From: an uncultured Dorea sp.
GTDB taxonomy: Bacteria > Bacillota_A > Clostridia > Lachnospirales > Lachnospiraceae
Length of the DNA: 19,914 nucleotides
Reading direction: 5' to 3'
NCBI GenBank assembly: GCA_910579015.1
Contig: CAJTRO010000002.1
Location: 70,596-90,509, forward strand
Part shown: positions 1-6,706 of the stretch, in pieces
Numbering within the stretch: position 1 is the first letter of the stretch
How the letters are laid out: each line of letters starts with the position of its first letter
The notes under the pieces: generated by a model
Told to the model about the DNA's origin: nothing
What the model saw: only the letters and a program-made list of their open reading frames with translations
The model's database searches: none
Position numbers and translations under genes: made by a program

Positions 1-1909
1 CTTCAATCGGCATATTCCTGACATCCACAGACAAGTCGTTGTGGATCTGCTCGTTGACGATTTCCTCCACTTTCTTCAGCTCTTCTGCGGTCAGTGCAGA
101 GAAATGGGTGAAGTCAAAGCGGAGCCGGTCTGCATTGACCGAAGAACCCGCCTGTTCTACATGATTTCCCAGTACGATACGCAGTGCCTTGTGGAGCAGA
201 TGGGTTGCGCTGTGGTTATTGGCAGACAACGCACGTTTTGCGGCGTCTACCTTGAGTGTTACCCGGTCCCCGGTCTTGATCATGCCCTTGGTCACACGTC
301 CGATATGGCCGAATTTGCCCCCTAAGAGCTTTACGACATCCTCAACCTGGAATTCCCCGTCTGCGGCCGTGATAATGCCTCTGTCGGCCTCCTGGCCGCC
401 GCTGGCGGCATAGAACGGCGTCTGCTCCACGAAGATGGTTCCCCTCTCTCCGTCGCAGAGCGCGTCAACCAGCTCTGTATCCGTCGTGAGCACGGTCACG
501 GCGGAATCAAAGGTCAGATTCTCGTATCCCACAAATTCTGTGGTCACGCTTGGATCGATAGATTCATACACCGTCACATCTGCGCCCATATAGTTTGTGA
601 CCTTTCTGGCCACCCGCGCAGTCTTCCTCTGGACCTCCATGGCCTCCTCGAATCCCTTCTCGTCCACGGACAGTCCCTTCTCCTCTAGGATCTCTCTGGT
701 AAGGTCAAGCGGGAAGCCATAAGTATCATAGAGCCTGAAGGCATTCTGCCCCTCAAGCGTCTTCACGCCCCGCTTCTGCATATCCTTCTCCATATCGTTC
801 AGGATAGACAGTCCCTGGTCGATGGTCTTACTGAACTGCTCCTCTTCCTTCGCCACTACCTTGAAGATGAACTCCCGCTTCTCCTCTAACTCGGGATATC
901 CGTCCCTGGAGCCTTCGATGACCGTATCTGCAAGCTTCACAAGGAACTCTCCCGGAATGTTCAGAATCCTCCCGTGACGGCAGGCACGGCGGAGCAGACG
1001 GCGCAGTACATAGCCTCTGCCCTCGTTGGACGGCATGATCCCGTCTGATATCATAAATGTCACGGAACGGATATGGTCCGTAATGACACGGATAGATACG
1101 TCGGTGTCGGCATCCTTCCCATATTCCACCCCTGCAAGCTCGCACACGCGGCTTCTGAGCGTCTTGATGGTGTCAATATCGAACATCGACTCTACATCCT
1201 GCACGATACAGGCAAGACGCTCAAGTCCCATGCCGGTATCAATATTCTTCTGTTCCAGTTCGGAATAGTGGTTGTGCCCGTCATTGTCAAACTGGGTGAA
1301 TACATTATTCCATATCTCCATATAGCGGTCACAGTCGCAGCCCACCGTACAATCCGGTTTCCCGCAGCCGTAAGCTTCCCCGCGGTCGTAGTATACCTCT
1401 GAACACGGGCCGCATGGGCCGGATCCGTGCTCCCAGAAGTTGTCCTCCTTGCCAAAACGGAAAATCCTCTCCGGCGCGATCCCGATCTCTTTATTCCAGA
1501 TCTCCCAGGCTTCCTCATCCTCAAGATACACCGACGGGTACAGCCTGTTAGGATCAAGCCCGACCACCTCTGTCAGGAATTCCCATGTCCAGTGGATGGA
1601 CTCTCTCTTAAAATAATCCCCGAAGGAAAAGTTACCGAGCATCTCAAAAAAAGTACCGTGGCGCGCAGTCTTGCCCACATTCTCAATATCCCCGGTACGG
1701 ATACACTTCTGACACGTCGCAACCCGTCTTCTCGGCGGAATCTCCTGTCCGGTAAAATATGGCTTAAGCGGCGCCATCCCTGAGTTGATCAACAGCAGAC
1801 TCTTATCGTTGTGCGGTACAAGCGAGAAGCTCTTCATCTTCAAATGTTCCTTGCTCTCGAAGAAATCAAGGAACATCTTTCTTAATTCATTTACTCCGTA
1901 TTTCTGCAT
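1..1909 (-). CDS. alaS: Alanine-tRNA ligase, N-terminal 636 codons (runs off the left edge)
   Basis: Charges tRNA-Ala with alanine in the cytoplasm. The reading frame is open from ATG at 1909 to the window edge, giving 636 of the roughly 880 residues usual for AlaRS. The class II catalytic core is at the N-terminus (NSGM near residue 43, RTGDIENVGKTARHGTFFEM, GPCGPCSEVYYDRG), followed by the tRNA-recognition helical region (RRLLRRACRHGR). The editing domain then begins, with its zinc-type motif HSATH at residues 566-570. The remaining editing Cys/His motif and the C-Ala domain lie outside the window. The start is fixed by a strong AGGAGGA ribosome binding site at 1914-1920. The gene has its own consensus promoter (1982-2010) and is probably monocistronic at its 5' end. 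No T-box leader is visible in the 145-nt gap upstream. Identity is secure. Confidence 0.97.
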   Translation of the reverse strand, partial: MQKYGVNELRKMFLDFFESKEHLKMKSFSLVPHNDKSLLLINSGMAPLKPYFTGQEIPPRRRVATCQKCIRTGDIENVGKTARHGTFFEMLGNFSFGDYFKRESIHWTWEFLTEVVGLDPNRLYPSVYLEDEEAWEIWNKEIGIAPERIFRFGKEDNFWEHGSGPCGPCSEVYYDRGEAYGCGKPDCTVGCDCDRYMEIWNNVFTQFDNDGHNHYSELEQKNIDTGMGLERLACIVQDVESMFDIDTIKTLRSRVCELAGVEYGKDADTDVSIRVITDHIRSVTFMISDGIMPSNEGRGYVLRRLLRRACRHGRILNIPGEFLVKLADTVIEGSRDGYPELEEKREFIFKVVAKEEEQFSKTIDQGLSILNDMEKDMQKRGVKTLEGQNAFRLYDTYGFPLDLTREILEEKGLSVDEKGFEEAMEVQRKTARVARKVTNYMGADVTVYESIDPSVTTEFVGYENLTFDSAVTVLTTDTELVDALCDGERGTIFVEQTPFYAASGGQEADRGIITAADGEFQVEDVVKLLGGKFGHIGRVTKGMIKTGDRVTLKVDAAKRALSANNHSATHLLHKALRIVLGNHVEQAGSSVNADRLRFDFTHFSALTAEELKKVEEIVNEQIHNDLSVDVRNMPIE

Positions 1910-1981
1910 AATATCCTCCTGTTCCTGCTATATCATTCCTGTCAGATCATAAAGACGGAATCATGTATTGCAGATTAATTA

Positions 1982-2010
1982 ATTATAAAGAGAAGCAGGC
2001 AGTTTGTCAA
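1982..2010 (-). promoter_or_regulatory. Consensus sigma-A promoter of alaS
   Basis: Read on the minus strand, TTGACA (2010-2005), a 17-nt spacer and TATAAT (1987-1982) match both consensus hexamers and the ideal spacing exactly. The predicted start of transcription is near 1975, giving a leader of about 65 nt before the alaS ATG. The -35 hexamer lies in the loop of the hairpin at 1993-2024, and that hairpin's 3' arm forms part of the spacer. Confidence 0.85.
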
Positions 2011-2024
2011 TGTCCTGCCTGCTT
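1993..2024 (-). terminator. Hairpin after the fapA-like gene, probable intrinsic terminator
   Basis: A perfect 10-bp stem, AAGCAGGCAG paired with CTGCCTGCTT, encloses a 12-nt loop. It lies 30 nt after the stop codon of the DUF342 gene at 2055. On the minus strand it is followed by a modest pyrimidine tract (CTCTTTATAATT) rather than a strong U run. A longer alternative stem can use a second copy of AAGAGAAGC (minus strand, 2036-2028) pairing with GCTTCTCTT at 1996-1988. Termination is therefore likely but perhaps leaky. Confidence 0.6.
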
Positions 2025-2054
2025 TCAGCTTCTCTTGTTTGTATTATTTTATCA

Positions 2055-3899
2055 CTACAATAACAGGATCTCTCCGTCGAACATCCTTGCATTCACAGAG
2101 CTGGTCTCCTTGGTCAGATGCATCGTCGCCTCCCCGATGGTCAGCACCATGCCCGGATAGGCAATATCGCACTTAAGCTTGCATCCACCCTGGGCGTCCA
2201 GACGTTCCTTAAGCTTCTTTAGTTCCTTGTCAAACTGTCCAAGCTTCATCCTTCCGATTGACAGATCCAGTCTGAGCTTGCCCATACGCTGAGCCTTGGC
2301 CGGACTGTCCGGCTGGCGTTCGATCTTCTCTAATTCCGCCTCCATCGTCCGGATCTCCTCTTCCAGGATCGCTCTCTCATAATTCGCACAGGGCTGGCCT
2401 CCCAGAGTGATATAGGTCACACTCTCTGACTTTGATCCGATGATCTTGGCGTCAATCCTCTGCGCGGCGCTGATCCGCCCGCCCACGATGATTCCTCTTC
2501 CTGTGCGGATATGTACCTCTCCGTCACAGTAAACATTACAATTGACCATGCAGTCCGTCTGCAAGTTTCCCCTGCTGTGTACCGTACAATTCTCAATATA
2601 CTTGGCATAGATATCGTGATGTGCCCGGATGACTGCCCTTGAATCTCCAAGGATCCCCTTCGCAACAATCAAGTCTCCGCCGGCCTCCATCTCTGCGGCC
2701 TCCACCACACCGTCTACGGTGATGTCGCCGACGGTCTTCACACTGAATCCGCCGCTCACGTCGCCGTGGATATGGACGTCGCCCACAAAATTGATATTAC
2801 CGGTAGAAAAATCCACATTCCCGCTGATCTCCAGCACGGACTTCACCTTGAACACCTTGTCGCTGAACTCAAGACGCCCCGATTTCATGGCAAGCAGCTT
2901 CAATCCATCCTCGCTGATCACGGTATTGCGCCCCTTAGGCAGCCTGGCCTCCTTCCCCGGCTTGCAGGGAATCTCCTGATCAAGCACCGTTCTTCCCGGA
3001 ATCCCCTCAACAGGCGGGACAATCTGACAGATCACATCATCCTTCTCTATATTCTGTACCAGATTCAGATGGAAATAGTCAATCCGGCCATGCTCATCCT
3101 CGGCAAACTTCTGCTTCACGGAACGCTTGAAGAAATCCTCGACGTAACCGTCTTTCCCATGGATTACCGGCTGGCCTTTTGCAATCATAAACAGATGGAA
3201 ATAACGATCCGGTGCATCGGGAAGACTGTCAATCAGCTTCGTATCCAGACCATAGGTGATGTTATGCTTCTTGATTACCTCATCCAGCATACTGCGGTCA
3301 AGCGGACGCCCCTGCCCGACCGGCGGAAATACCACCAGCCATGCGGCCATACTGTCTGACGTAACATACATCATCGGTAATGCGTCCATTGCAATCGGCA
3401 GAACCTCCGGTTCTTCCTGACCTTCTTCCTCCAATGCTTCAGATGGCCCGGCGTCCTCTCCTTCCGGCACCGTCTTTTCTTCTACAGTCTGTACGTCCTC
3501 TTCAAGCTTCTCTGGTATCTCTTCCAAACGGGAAGTGGCCGCCGCAGTGATCTCCTTCCTCAGACGTGCCAGTTCCCTCTCCATTGCCTCCTCGGAATGA
3601 TCCTCGAGGTTCTCAAGCCTCAGATGAGGAAGCGGCGCATCCTCATTCTCCTCTGTCCATAGTTCGTACAACAGGATAAACGGATGTTCCAACGGCAATA
3701 CCAGCTGGCTGAGCACATCTCTTGGCACCACTGGCGGTGCATCCGGTACCGGTTGTTCTTCCGTTACCAGATGTCCCTCCCCAGCTTGAGACTCCTCCGG
3801 CACCCGCTGTTCTTCCGTGTCAGATTGTACCTGTTCCTTGCTGCTCTCCTTCGAAAAAGAACTAAACAGCCGATTCCAAAATGGATTCTTGAATTCCAT
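2055..3899 (-). CDS. FapA/DUF342 family beta-helix protein
   Basis: Encodes 614 residues. Residues 15-170 form a long acidic, Glu/Pro-rich, low-complexity N-terminal region. Residues about 180-335 look like the DUF342 N-terminal domain. Residues 340-490 carry the repeating short-strand pattern of a right-handed beta-helix (GNVDFSTGNINFVGDVHIHG and similar), as in FapA and polymer-forming cytoskeletal proteins. Residues 505-570 are a charged coiled coil, followed by a small C-terminal beta segment. No signal peptide or membrane segment is seen. The start was set at ATG 3899 because AAGGGAGGTG (3908-3917) lies just upstream; an upstream extension to 3998 would run through the promoter. DUF342 proteins are known as flagellar-assembly-protein-A-like, but no flagellar gene is nearby, so its role here is unknown. 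It has its own promoter and a hairpin downstream, so it is probably monocistronic. Confidence 0.88.
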   Translation of the reverse strand: MEFKNPFWNRLFSSFSKESSKEQVQSDTEEQRVPEESQAGEGHLVTEEQPVPDAPPVVPRDVLSQLVLPLEHPFILLYELWTEENEDAPLPHLRLENLEDHSEEAMERELARLRKEITAAATSRLEEIPEKLEEDVQTVEEKTVPEGEDAGPSEALEEEGQEEPEVLPIAMDALPMMYVTSDSMAAWLVVFPPVGQGRPLDRSMLDEVIKKHNITYGLDTKLIDSLPDAPDRYFHLFMIAKGQPVIHGKDGYVEDFFKRSVKQKFAEDEHGRIDYFHLNLVQNIEKDDVICQIVPPVEGIPGRTVLDQEIPCKPGKEARLPKGRNTVISEDGLKLLAMKSGRLEFSDKVFKVKSVLEISGNVDFSTGNINFVGDVHIHGDVSGGFSVKTVGDITVDGVVEAAEMEAGGDLIVAKGILGDSRAVIRAHHDIYAKYIENCTVHSRGNLQTDCMVNCNVYCDGEVHIRTGRGIIVGGRISAAQRIDAKIIGSKSESVTYITLGGQPCANYERAILEEEIRTMEAELEKIERQPDSPAKAQRMGKLRLDLSIGRMKLGQFDKELKKLKERLDAQGGCKLKCDIAYPGMVLTIGEATMHLTKETSSVNARMFDGEILLL

Positions 3900-3951
3900 A
3901 CATTCTTCACCTCCCTTATAAGATATTCTTGACATACTTATTCTCATGTCT

Positions 3952-3981
3952 ATTATAACCTTTCCACAGGGAGGTTGACAA
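3952..3981 (-). promoter_or_regulatory. Sigma-A-like promoter of the fapA-like gene
   Basis: On the minus strand TTGTCA (3981-3976), an 18-nt spacer and TATAAT (3957-3952) give a one-mismatch -35 and a perfect -10. The -10 box is about 52 nt upstream of the ATG at 3899. The -35 begins directly after the hairpin at 3982-3995 that follows the hydrogenase gene. Confidence 0.7.
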
Positions 3982-3995
3982 GAGGCAAATGCCTC
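3982..3995 (-). terminator. Short hairpin after the hydrogenase gene
   Basis: GAGGC-AAAT-GCCTC forms a perfect 5-bp stem with a 4-nt loop, starting 7 nt beyond the hydrogenase stop codon at 4003. On the minus strand it is followed only by TTGTCAA, a weak U tract. On the plus strand it is followed by a better T-rich tract. It may be a weak terminator, or only a small palindrome. Confidence 0.4.
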
Positions 3996-4002
3996 CATAT
4001 TT

Positions 4003-5514
4003 TTATTTCAATTCTATCTCTTCCAGTTCCTTTGGAGGAAGCTTCTTCGACGAACCTGTGACAAGCTCCTGCACCTTCTTCTTTGCCTTGTCGATCGGGA
4101 TATTGGTCCCGGCTCCGGCGATACAGCCTCCCGGACAGCCCATGCCCTCGATCAGACAGCCGTTCATCCGCCCTGCCTTCGCAAGAGACAATATCTTCTT
4201 ACATTCTGCCAGACCTTCCGCGTGCGCGATCTTGACGTCTACCCCTGGGTAATATTCCTTTACACAGTTCTCGATCGCGTTGGCAACGCCTCCCGCATAC
4301 GCATATCCGCGGCCTGCGCCGGTGGCATTGTGGAAGGAGGATTCCGCCTCATACTTCGTCAGGTCGATATCCTTCGCATCGAACATGGCCTGCAATTCCT
4401 CGAAAGTGATCACAAAGTCTACGTCGCTTCTTACCGTCCTTCTCATAGCTTCCAGCTTCTTCGCCGCGCATGGTCCGATGAATACGACCTTGGAATCCGG
4501 ATGCTCTTTCTTGATGGTGCGGGCAGTGGCAACCATAGGCGTCAGCTCCTGTGATACCTGATCTACCATGTCCGGGAAATACTTCTTGGCAAGCATCGCC
4601 CAGGACGGACAGCAGGAGGTCAGAAGGAATGGAAGTTCTCCGGTAGTCACCTTATTGACATAGTGATGCGCTTCTGCGATGGCGCCGATATCCGCGCCCA
4701 GCGCCACTTCGTAGAATTCGGAAAAGCCTAATTCCTGCAACGCCGCTTTTAAATTTCTCGGAGTGATATTATCCCCGAACTGTCCTACAAACGCAGGCGC
4801 GATCTCGGCAATGACCTGATCCCCCTCCGACAGCGCCCTTGCCAGCTGGAAGATCTGGGACTTGTCAGATATTGCGCCGAACGGGCAGTTCACCATACAC
4901 ATACCACAGGAGACACATTTCTCATTATTGATCACCGCGCGGCCGTGCCTGTCCGTCTCGATCGCTCCCACACCGCAGGCTTTCGCGCATGGACGCTCCT
5001 TCTTCGAGATGGCGTCATAAGGGCAGACAGACTTACACTTCCCACACTTGATACACTTCGACTGGTCGATATAGGAACGGCCGTTTACCATAGAAATGGC
5101 GTCTTTGGGACATACTTCCATACATGGATGTGCCAGACAGCCTTTGCAGGCATTGCTTACCTCATAGCCCTTCTCCTCACAGCCTTCACAGGCGGACGGA
5201 ATCACCTGCATGAGCGGCGGCTCATAATACTTGTCTGATATATTGCTGGCTTCCACTCCAGAGGTCAGGTGGACCGGTTTATTCTCCGGACGCAGGGAAA
5301 GTCCCATTGCAAGCCGCAGACGCTCCCTTACCACCGCACGCGCACGGTAGACGCTCTCTCTGTACTTCACCGTATCTTCATTCACGATCTTATATGGAAT
5401 CGTCTCCATATCGTCAAGCAGAGTATCTGCATTGGCTTTAAAACCCAGCCTTGCCACCTCTTCAAACACAATTCTCCTGATCTTCCTGACTGTAGTATCC
5501 AATCCTCGTACCAT
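4003..5514 (-). CDS. Monomeric [FeFe]-hydrogenase with N-terminal ferredoxin domain
   Basis: 503 residues. Catalyses H+/H2 interconversion, normally with ferredoxin as partner. The N-terminal 100 residues are unassigned. A Cys-rich ferredoxin region follows: C109/C112, C123-x2-C126-x4-C131-x3-C135-P, C154-x2-C157-x2-C160-x3-C164-P, C176/C180 and C200-x2-C203-x2-C206-x3-C210-P. The H-cluster motifs are L1 TSCCPSW (299-305), L2 GPCAAKK (347-353) and L3 EGMGCPGGC (456-464). They give the four expected H-cluster cysteines (C302, C349, C460, C464) and the proton-relay cysteine C301. L2 has Gly where well-studied enzymes such as CpI have Met. With the short N-terminal architecture this suggests a group B-like enzyme rather than the standard group A type (inference). 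The start has AGGAGGAG at 5523-5530. It is monocistronic, with its own promoter and a candidate Rex operator. No maturases (hydE/F/G) are in the window. Confidence 0.92.
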   Translation of the reverse strand: MVRGLDTTVRKIRRIVFEEVARLGFKANADTLLDDMETIPYKIVNEDTVKYRESVYRARAVVRERLRLAMGLSLRPENKPVHLTSGVEASNISDKYYEPPLMQVIPSACEGCEEKGYEVSNACKGCLAHPCMEVCPKDAISMVNGRSYIDQSKCIKCGKCKSVCPYDAISKKERPCAKACGVGAIETDRHGRAVINNEKCVSCGMCMVNCPFGAISDKSQIFQLARALSEGDQVIAEIAPAFVGQFGDNITPRNLKAALQELGFSEFYEVALGADIGAIAEAHHYVNKVTTGELPFLLTSCCPSWAMLAKKYFPDMVDQVSQELTPMVATARTIKKEHPDSKVVFIGPCAAKKLEAMRRTVRSDVDFVITFEELQAMFDAKDIDLTKYEAESSFHNATGAGRGYAYAGGVANAIENCVKEYYPGVDVKIAHAEGLAECKKILSLAKAGRMNGCLIEGMGCPGGCIAGAGTNIPIDKAKKKVQELVTGSSKKLPPKELEEIELK

Positions 5515-5558
5515 AAAGACATCTCCTCCTGATTATGTTGATTTACTTCACTAATCTA

Positions 5559-5587
5559 AATATACTTAATTGTTAAAAACTTGTCAA
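5559..5587 (-). promoter_or_regulatory. Sigma-A promoter of the hydrogenase gene
   Basis: On the minus strand TTGACA (5587-5582), a 17-nt spacer and TATATT (5564-5559) match the consensus at 11 of 12 positions. The -10 box is about 45 nt upstream of the ATG at 5514. It supports independent transcription of the hydrogenase, separate from asnA upstream. Confidence 0.8.
5570..5587 (-). promoter_or_regulatory. Candidate Rex (NADH/NAD+ sensor) operator
   Basis: The 18-mer TTGTTAAAAACTTGTCAA on the plus strand compares with the clostridial Rex consensus TTGTTAAnnnnTTAACAA. One half-site is perfect and the other matches 5 of 7. It covers the -35 hexamer and most of the spacer of the hydrogenase promoter, where a repressor would block RNA polymerase. 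Rex is known to control fermentative redox genes in Clostridia. No rex gene is in this window, so this is a site-only prediction. Confidence 0.45.
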
Positions 5588-5623
5588 CCTTTTCGCTTGT
5601 TCATTATTTGATACAAAGATATT

Positions 5624-5656
5624 ATTGATCATGATTCCCCATATACGATTGATCAT
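5624..5656. repeat. Two direct copies of ATTGATCAT, 24 bp apart
   Basis: ATTGATCAT occurs at 5624-5632 and 5648-5656, each containing the palindrome TGATCA. The second copy overlaps the asnA stop codon. The pair can also fold on the minus strand into a 9-bp stem with one bulge (TTATGATCA against TGATCAATAA), which might act as a weak transcription end for asnA. Nothing stronger that looks like a terminator is seen here. Confidence 0.35.
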
Positions 5657-6660
5657 AACAAGATAATATTGTGTTTCCGGCAGGTATCCCTCATCTCCTG
5701 CGGCCACAGGCTTGCCTGGACCTCGCCCACATGCGCGCGGTCTAAAAGCAGCATACACAGTCTTGACTGTCCGATCCCGCCCCCTATCGTATATGGCAGT
5801 TCTCCGTCAAGCAGCATCCTGTGGTAAGGAAGATTTCTGCGCTCCTCACAGCCCGCTTTCCGAAGCTGTTCCATCAGCGCCTTCTCGTCCACGCGGATCC
5901 CCATACTGGAGATCTCAAGCGCACTCTGAAGGTGCTCGAACCAGAACAGGATATCTCCATTCAGCTGCCAGTCATCATAGTCCGGGGCGCGTCCGTCATG
6001 GGGCTTGCCGCTTGCAAGCTTATCCCCGATCTGCATAAGAAATACACATCCATATTCCCTGGTGATCAGGTTTTCCCTCTCTTTCGGCGTCTTGTCCGGA
6101 TAGCGGTCCTCAAGTTCCTGGGATGTGACAAAGGTTACGTCTCCCGGCAGCTTCTTGGCCGCGTCAGGATATTTGTACCACACTTCATGCTGCATATGCT
6201 TGATGATCTTGAAGATGTTGCGGACCGTCTCCTTAAGCGTCTCAACCGTCCGTTCTTCCTTTGTTATGACCTTCTCCCAGTCCCACTGGTCTACATAGCA
6301 GGAATGCAGATTGTCAAGTTCTTCATCCCTTCTGATCGCGTTCATGTTCGTGTAGAGTCCTTCGCCGGGGCCAAAGCCATACTGGTGAAGGGCCATACGT
6401 TTCCATTTTGCAAGAGAATGGACCACCTCTATGGTCTCCTCTGGAATCCCGGCGATATCGAACTTCACCGGACGTTCCACGCCGTTTAGGTCGTCGTTAA
6501 GACCGCTGCTCTTCTCCACAAACAACGGCGCAGAGATCCTCTCAAGATTCATCTCTTTTCCGAATTCCTTCTGGAAGGTATCCCGGATATATTTGATCGC
6601 CTCTTGTGTCTCTCGGACACTGAGCTTTGGATCGTAGTTTTCTGGTAATATCAGTGACAT
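5653..6660 (-). CDS. asnA: Aspartate-ammonia ligase (asparagine synthetase A)
   Basis: 335 residues, close to the 330 of E. coli AsnA. Forms asparagine from aspartate, ammonia and ATP, giving AMP and PPi, in a class II aminoacyl-tRNA-synthetase-like fold. Recognisable blocks are SAPLFVEKSSGLNDDLNGVE (43-62), KWKRMAL (85-91), MNAIRRDE and CYVDQWDWEKVI (106-132), NGDILFWFEHLQSALEISSM (234-253) and the motif-3-like GGGIGQSRLCMLLL (293-306). The start was set at ATG 6660, which has AGAAGGAG just upstream. An upstream extension to 6741 would overlap metH and begin with a low-complexity Lys/Arg stretch. It lies 46 nt after metH with no terminator between, so it is probably the last gene of the met operon. 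AsnA uses free ammonia rather than glutamine, which suits an ammonia-rich anaerobic niche (inference). Confidence 0.96.
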   Translation of the reverse strand: MSLILPENYDPKLSVRETQEAIKYIRDTFQKEFGKEMNLERISAPLFVEKSSGLNDDLNGVERPVKFDIAGIPEETIEVVHSLAKWKRMALHQYGFGPGEGLYTNMNAIRRDEELDNLHSCYVDQWDWEKVITKEERTVETLKETVRNIFKIIKHMQHEVWYKYPDAAKKLPGDVTFVTSQELEDRYPDKTPKERENLITREYGCVFLMQIGDKLASGKPHDGRAPDYDDWQLNGDILFWFEHLQSALEISSMGIRVDEKALMEQLRKAGCEERRNLPYHRMLLDGELPYTIGGGIGQSRLCMLLLDRAHVGEVQASLWPQEMRDTCRKHNIILL

Positions 6661-6706
6661 CTTTTTCTCCTTCTTCTCTTTTTTCAACCTTTTGCCAAAG
6701 ACAGCT

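Noticed and set aside
1910..2054. T-box riboswitch in the alaS leader
   Set aside because: alaS genes in Firmicutes often have one, but the predicted leader is only about 65 nt and contains neither the conserved T-box sequence (GGGTGGnACCGCG type) nor a specifier-loop stem.
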